A stretch of DNA of 64,000 nt from Haliscomenobacter hydrossis DSM 1100 (GTDB lineage Bacteria > Bacteroidota > Bacteroidia > Chitinophagales > Saprospiraceae): the NCBI RefSeq assembly GCF_000212735.1, contig NC_015511.1, positions 62,001 to 126,000 on the forward strand. Direction: 5' to 3'. Shown here in pieces: positions 60,284 through 64,000 of this stretch (its first letter is position 1; each line of letters starts with the position of its first letter). The notes under the pieces were generated by a model. That model was not told the origin of the DNA. It saw only the letters and a list, made by a program, of their open reading frames with translations, and did no database searches. The position numbers and the translations under genes were made by a program.

Positions 60284-61714
60284 ATGGCAAAAAAGAACGC
60301 TTCGAAAGGCAACTTTCCAGTGGTGACCCAGGCCAATCAATTGGTAGAGGCACACTACTCCCCAGGCTTGACCACCAGGGCGCACAAGATTGCCCGGATG
60401 CTGGTATCCCTGATCAGCCCGGATGACAAAGAACTCAAGTTTTACAAAGTAAAAGTAGATTTCATCAAACGTTTTTTGGGTCAAAGTGAGTCCACGACCT
60501 GGGGCAGTTTTGTGGAAGAGATGAAAATGGTATTCAAAAAACTGTCCAGCGAACCCATTGTCATTAACCGGGAAAAAGGCGCGGTGATTGCCCATTTTTT
60601 GGCTGGGGTAGACATTGACCCAGTGTCAGGTTACGTCACCTTTGAGATTTCGGGTTTGCTTAAACCCTACCTCATTGAGCTCAAGAATAATTTCACCTCT
60701 TATTCCTTGGCGTACATTCCAGCCCTGCGGAGTTCCTACTCCATTCGGGTGTATGAGCTATTGAGCCAGTACAAAAAAATTGGTTTCCGGGTGATGGAGG
60801 TAGACGAGTTACAACGGAAAGTAGGATCGAACTATACCTTATATGGAGACTTCAAGCGCACGGTGATCAACGTAGCGCAGCGCGATCTGGAGAAACATAC
60901 CGACATCAGCTTTGAGTTTGAGGAGTTGAAAGTAGGTAAAAAAGTTACCCGCATCAAATTTTACATTTATCCAAACAAGCCCCAGGAGCAAAACAAACCC
61001 AATCAGCTCTTGCTGGATCTCTTTGACAACAGTGAGAAAAACGCAAAAGCCCCCAACGCCATTGCCGACCAGGTGAGGGAATCAATACTCAAGTTGGGCA
61101 TTGCCGAAGAAGTCTTGCAGGAAATACTGCGGCTGGGTTTTGACTTCATCGAAGCAGATGACAAACGAGCACCCGCCAATGAGCGCTGCAACAACCTGGA
61201 AGCCTGGCTGATTGAAAAACTGATTTTGGTAGAAAAAAAGAAAGCCGTATTGGGCAATGACAACCCTGGCGGCTATTTCGTCAACGCCTTGAAAGGGGAC
61301 TGGGTATCGCGTTCGGCCAGCAGTGAGATCAAGAACAAACAAGTTCAAAAAGAGACACAAGATAAAAAGAGGCAGTTGAAAGTATTGGAGCAGCAGTTGA
61401 AGGAACTACAAAAACAATACGACCGAGAAATGGGTACCATCTATGCCCGACTGGTGGAAGACGAAGCCATTTTTAAGGCCTGTTACACGGAAGCCCGACA
61501 TGAGCAAAGCAAACCAGGGTTGTTTTTTGATGACTTGTTTACGCCCCGGGAGCAATACGAAAAAGGAGGATTTGCCACCACGCTGGTGAACGATAAGCTC
61601 AAGGAGAAATACCCGGATGAATTCAATGAAGTCATTGCGATGTACCATCCTAAGTTGCATGAGTTGAAAGAAGGAGTGAAGGTGTTGAAGAAGGAGTTGG
61701 GCGTAAGTTATTGA
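60284..61714 (+). CDS. plasmid replication initiator, Rep_3 (RepB) family
   Basis: 476 residues. Residues ~15-235 follow the two-winged-helix Rep_3 pattern (VVTQANQLVEAHYSPGLTTR, KIARMLVSLISPDDKELKFY, ALRSSYSIRVYELLSQYKKI, VINVAQRDLEKHTDISFEFE). The C-terminal half has charged helical segments (KKRQLKVLEQQLKELQKQYD) not found in the shortest family members. It binds the iterons at 59290-60225 to start replication. Start ATG 60284 is preceded by AT-rich DNA; an AAGTT array follows the stop (61725-61795). Confidence 0.9.
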   Translation: MAKKNASKGNFPVVTQANQLVEAHYSPGLTTRAHKIARMLVSLISPDDKELKFYKVKVDFIKRFLGQSESTTWGSFVEEMKMVFKKLSSEPIVINREKGAVIAHFLAGVDIDPVSGYVTFEISGLLKPYLIELKNNFTSYSLAYIPALRSSYSIRVYELLSQYKKIGFRVMEVDELQRKVGSNYTLYGDFKRTVINVAQRDLEKHTDISFEFEELKVGKKVTRIKFYIYPNKPQEQNKPNQLLLDLFDNSEKNAKAPNAIADQVRESILKLGIAEEVLQEILRLGFDFIEADDKRAPANERCNNLEAWLIEKLILVEKKKAVLGNDNPGGYFVNALKGDWVSRSASSEIKNKQVQKETQDKKRQLKVLEQQLKELQKQYDREMGTIYARLVEDEAIFKACYTEARHEQSKPGLFFDDLFTPREQYEKGGFATTLVNDKLKEKYPDEFNEVIAMYHPKLHELKEGVKVLKKELGVSY

Positions 61715-61724
61715 TTGGGGAGAA

Positions 61725-61795
61725 TCAACTTTATGTTAAGTTTAAAATAACTTCATTTTAAAGTTGATTTGAGTTTATTTTGAGTTGTAATGCTC
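61725..61795. repeat. AAGTT/AACTT phased elements, array behind rep
   Basis: AACTT, AAGTT, AACTT, AAGTT, GAGTT and GAGTT start at spacings of 11, 11, 12, 10 and 11 bp. It is the same pattern as in the partition region 4-8 kb away, so the same protein probably binds here too. Confidence 0.7.
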
Positions 61796-61838
61796 CATTT
61801 TATTTTGCAAGGAATGGTTAACTAGAAAAAGCTCGTCG

Positions 61839-62699
61839 ATGCCGAAGAAAGCAATAGTAGTACAAGGAACAGCAATCAGCCTCTTGCAGCGCACCAACGC
61901 AGAGGATTATATTTCGCTGACTGACATCATGAAAAAGTTCGATGATGAGTTTGCCATCTATTCGTGGATGCGCAATAAAAATACGGTTGAATTTTTGGGC
62001 GTGTGGGAACAACTGCACAATCCAGATTTTAAAGGTAACGAATTCGTTACCTTTAAAAATGAGGCAGGATCCAACAGTTTCAATCTTACGCCCAGAAAAT
62101 GGATTGACGCGACCAATGCAAAAGGCTTGGAAATCAAGGCAGGTCGGCATGGAGGAGGCACCTTTGCCCATCGAGATATCGCGATTAATTTTTGTTACTG
62201 GCTCAGTCCAACCTTTCAGCTTTATTTGATCAATGAATTTCAGCGATTAAAGCAGGAAGAAGCGGAAAATCAAAAAGAGACGCTGGAGTGGAGCGTAAAA
62301 AGAATGCTCTCTAAAGTGAACTATGTCATCCATACCGAGGCAGTAAAAGAACACCTGGTGCCTATCCGCCTGCAAAACACTAAGATGGATGGGATGTATT
62401 ATGCGAGTGAAGCGGATTTGATCAACCTCGCTCTTTTTGGATGCACCGCCAAACAATGGAAACTGGCCAATCCTACCTTGAAAGGGAATATGCGGGATCA
62501 CGCCACAGCGCTACAACTGTTGGTGCTTTCGAATCTGGAAAACTTAAATGCCGAGTACCTGAAGATGGGCATGTCCAAGGAACAGCGGTTAGAACGATTG
62601 AATGAAGTGGCCATTCACCAAATTGAAATATTGATTGACAACAGTCAAGTCAAACGGCTTAATGGGCCAAAAAGGGATCAGTTGGGAAAAGGGGAGTAG
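61839..62699 (+). CDS. KilA-N domain protein (copy 2)
   Basis: 286 residues with the same layout as copy 1: AISLLQRTNAEDYISLTDIM, NKNTVEFLGVWEQLHNPDFK, GRHGGGTFAHRDIAINFCYW, FQLYLINEFQRLKQEE, YYASEADLINLALFGCTAKQ and NLENLNAEYL. The coding DNA contains a perfect palindrome at 62027-62058 (codons for FKGNEFVTFK), and a damaged fragment of the same region lies at 62799-62886. Probably a plasmid-borne DNA-binding regulator; copy 1 and copy 2 flank the backbone. Confidence 0.85.
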   Translation: MPKKAIVVQGTAISLLQRTNAEDYISLTDIMKKFDDEFAIYSWMRNKNTVEFLGVWEQLHNPDFKGNEFVTFKNEAGSNSFNLTPRKWIDATNAKGLEIKAGRHGGGTFAHRDIAINFCYWLSPTFQLYLINEFQRLKQEEAENQKETLEWSVKRMLSKVNYVIHTEAVKEHLVPIRLQNTKMDGMYYASEADLINLALFGCTAKQWKLANPTLKGNMRDHATALQLLVLSNLENLNAEYLKMGMSKEQRLERLNEVAIHQIEILIDNSQVKRLNGPKRDQLGKGE

Positions 62700-62798
62700 T
62701 TGGGTTGGCCAGTGCTACGGACGAATCTTCGTATCAAAAAACAAGAAGACACTACGGATTGGTCAAAGTTTGGCACCTCGCCTTTAACAATCAACAAT

Positions 62799-62886
62799 AA
62801 AAATACGGTTTAATTTGGGTGTATAGGAACAATTGTCCTAGCCAGATTTACATTTTAAAGGTAACGAATTCGTTACCTTTAAAATG
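62799..62886 (+). pseudogene. relic of a KilA-N gene
   Basis: This non-coding stretch aligns with 61976-62060 of the kilA-N gene (AAATACGG, AATTTGGGTGTATAGGAAC, CAGATTT, then AAAGGTAACGAATTCGTTAC) but has substitutions and an in-frame TAA after AAATACGGT, so it is a remnant. It has been kept around a palindromic core. Confidence 0.7.
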
Positions 62887-62888
62887 TA
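62849..62888. repeat. 40-bp perfect palindrome
   Basis: Starts TACATTTTAAAGGTAACGAA and reads as its own complement, with a GAATTC centre. It lies 15 bp before the 3' end of the minus-strand gene at 62904, so it may be a bidirectional terminator; its inner 24 bp equal the palindrome inside kilA-N copy 2 (62031-62054). Confidence 0.75.
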
Positions 62889-62903
62889 TCAATGTTTAAA
62901 TTT

Positions 62904-64000
62904 TTAAATGATTACTGCTACCTTCAGCACACCGGTAAACAGCAATTTACCCGGCAAATTTCGCGCCCAATCCACCTCCAACTCCGCCGCCTGCTGTAAA
63001 TTCTGCAAGCGATTATCCAACTGCAATTCACGCAACTGAGTTTCCAATTCCACCACCCTGGCCTCGTGCAGTTCAGGGACTTTGACCTTGCGCAGTTCCT
63101 TAATGCGCTGGGTACGCTTTTGATCCAGGTAAATGTCGTCGGAAGGTTGCATGGCCTCCAGGTTGGCGAGTTCGGCCATTAGGTTGCGGTATTCCGCCAG
63201 TGCAGCCCGATCCGCCTGGCGGAGGTTTTGGCTTTGCACCCGCAGCACCTCGATGCGAGGATCGATTTGAGGGACAAAAGTCTCCTTGGCCGTAGCGGCT
63301 TGCGGGCGCATAATCACCAGGTCGTGGAGGTACTTGCCGCTGAACTGCTGGCCTTCCTGCATCTGGCCACCCGTACGGGCCACAAAGTTGTCGGTCGCGT
63401 GGAGTTTGAGCTCCAGGATCAGTTGCTGGTGGAGCAGTTTGTTCAGGCTATCCAGGTCCACCTCGACGAGGAGCTGTTCGGAAAACTGAAACCGGCGCCC
63501 GGTATGGCGCGGGATGGTGTGGTGGATGATCTGTTTCGATTTGTCCAGCAACAAGAATTTGCCGTCCTTGAGTAAAGTCGCCCGGTTGTCGTGCGCCTCG
63601 ATGCAGAGCGCTTTGCCGCTGAAAACCTGGCTCCCGCTGCGGTAGCGGTAATCCACCTCCAGGACATCCGACGACTTTTTGAACTCCGAAGCCAGGTGTT
63701 TGAGGGTGCCGAAAGTGCGGTTGTAGGTTGTCCAGAAGCCCTGTTTGTACAGCGGTTGCATGGCCAGACCGCCGAGGATGAACACAAAAAACCAGATCGT
63801 TTCCTTTTGCACGTCGCCCGTACGGATGCGCATGTTGGGGTCGCCCGGAAGCACACAGGGATTTTTGGCAAAAGGATAAAACAGGATTACGCCCTGCAAG
63901 GTGACCATGTCAAAAAGGATATGCGAGATCATGGCAATCACCGCCACGGCCGTCAGGCGCTGGGATTGCCAGAGGGTTTGTTCCAGGAGTCCAGCCGCCA
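62904..64000 (-). CDS. YdjM-like membrane-bound metal-dependent hydrolase, cut by window edge
   Basis: The frame is open from 62904 to the window end with no start needed (AAGLLEQTLWQSQRLTAVAV precedes the GTG at 63947), so the gene begins outside. The visible 365 residues begin inside the YdjM/DUF457-type domain: MISHILFDMVTLQGVILFYP has the conserved SHxxFD and a following helix, and TIWFFVFILGGLAM is another helix. A long cytoplasmic, Gln/Glu/Leu-rich C-terminal region (VELETQLRELQLDNRLQNLQ) is not usual for the family. It may modify lipids or membranes; its place next to the replicon is unexplained. Confidence 0.7.
   Translation of the reverse strand, partial: AAGLLEQTLWQSQRLTAVAVIAMISHILFDMVTLQGVILFYPFAKNPCVLPGDPNMRIRTGDVQKETIWFFVFILGGLAMQPLYKQGFWTTYNRTFGTLKHLASEFKKSSDVLEVDYRYRSGSQVFSGKALCIEAHDNRATLLKDGKFLLLDKSKQIIHHTIPRHTGRRFQFSEQLLVEVDLDSLNKLLHQQLILELKLHATDNFVARTGGQMQEGQQFSGKYLHDLVIMRPQAATAKETFVPQIDPRIEVLRVQSQNLRQADRAALAEYRNLMAELANLEAMQPSDDIYLDQKRTQRIKELRKVKVPELHEARVVELETQLRELQLDNRLQNLQQAAELEVDWARNLPGKLLFTGVLKVAVII

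Overview
The window looks like part of a large plasmid of a Bacteroidota bacterium, probably of the Saprospirales (Haliscomenobacter-like; this lineage call is inference, not seen directly). Pointers to Bacteroidota are three secreted proteins with type IX secretion C-terminal domains, TonB-dependent receptors with a carboxypeptidase-like N-domain, several TAnnTTTG promoter elements just upstream of genes, DUF2911, DUF6660-like and HYC_CC_PP-like small proteins, and the absence of strong Shine-Dalgarno sites. Pointers to a plasmid are a Rep_3-family initiator with an upstream iteron array, a small ParA with a ribbon-helix-helix partner, a Toprim primase-like protein and two KilA-N proteins.

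Layout. 1-9.0 kb is an accessory region: small hypothetical genes, a SLOG/YspA-like protein, a RhuM-CHAT/NB-ARC/TPR gene pair (the second interrupted by a G6 frameshift), long GC-rich spacers without genes, a 162-bp near-palindromic element, and a minus-strand group of very small genes that share promoter-like blocks and C(UUCG)G-type terminators. 9.2-52.6 kb is one very long, entirely plus-strand metal-handling region with three RND efflux sets: (A) CzcA-TolC fusion, adaptor and a Zn/Cd-type P-ATPase; (B) RND pump, TolC, adaptor with an extra N-domain; (C) a CusA-like pump split by a 2-nt frameshift, TolC, two HMBD-containing adaptors, a multicopper oxidase and a CopB-type P-ATPase. Between them lie metal-binding secreted proteins (HMA, HMBD, Cys/His-rich), two TonB receptors plus the relic of a third, and a redox group (di-haem cytochrome, Rieske protein, porin, DUF2911 protein, beta-propeller lipoprotein). 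Near the end are three T9SS cargo proteins, including a galactose/glyoxal-oxidase-like copper radical oxidase. No dedicated metal-responsive regulator was recognised in this whole region.

52.6-64 kb is the replicon backbone: minus-strand kilA-N, toprim protein, RHH protein, parA and a large membrane protein; then the iteron origin (about 59.29-60.23 kb), rep, a second kilA-N and a partial YdjM-like membrane hydrolase. The intergenic DNA around the partition genes is filled with short AAGTT/AACTT elements set one helical turn (10-12 bp) apart, in both orientations, over about 4 kb and again behind rep. This is the most striking non-coding structure and is a candidate centromere or RHH-binding array.

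How the parts fit: TonB receptors and porin handle outer-membrane traffic; HMA/HMBD and Cys/His-rich proteins bind metal in the periplasm; P-ATPases move ions from cytoplasm to periplasm; the RND-adaptor-TolC systems expel them; the multicopper oxidase detoxifies Cu(I). All functions are assigned from sequence motifs seen by eye; no database search was run.
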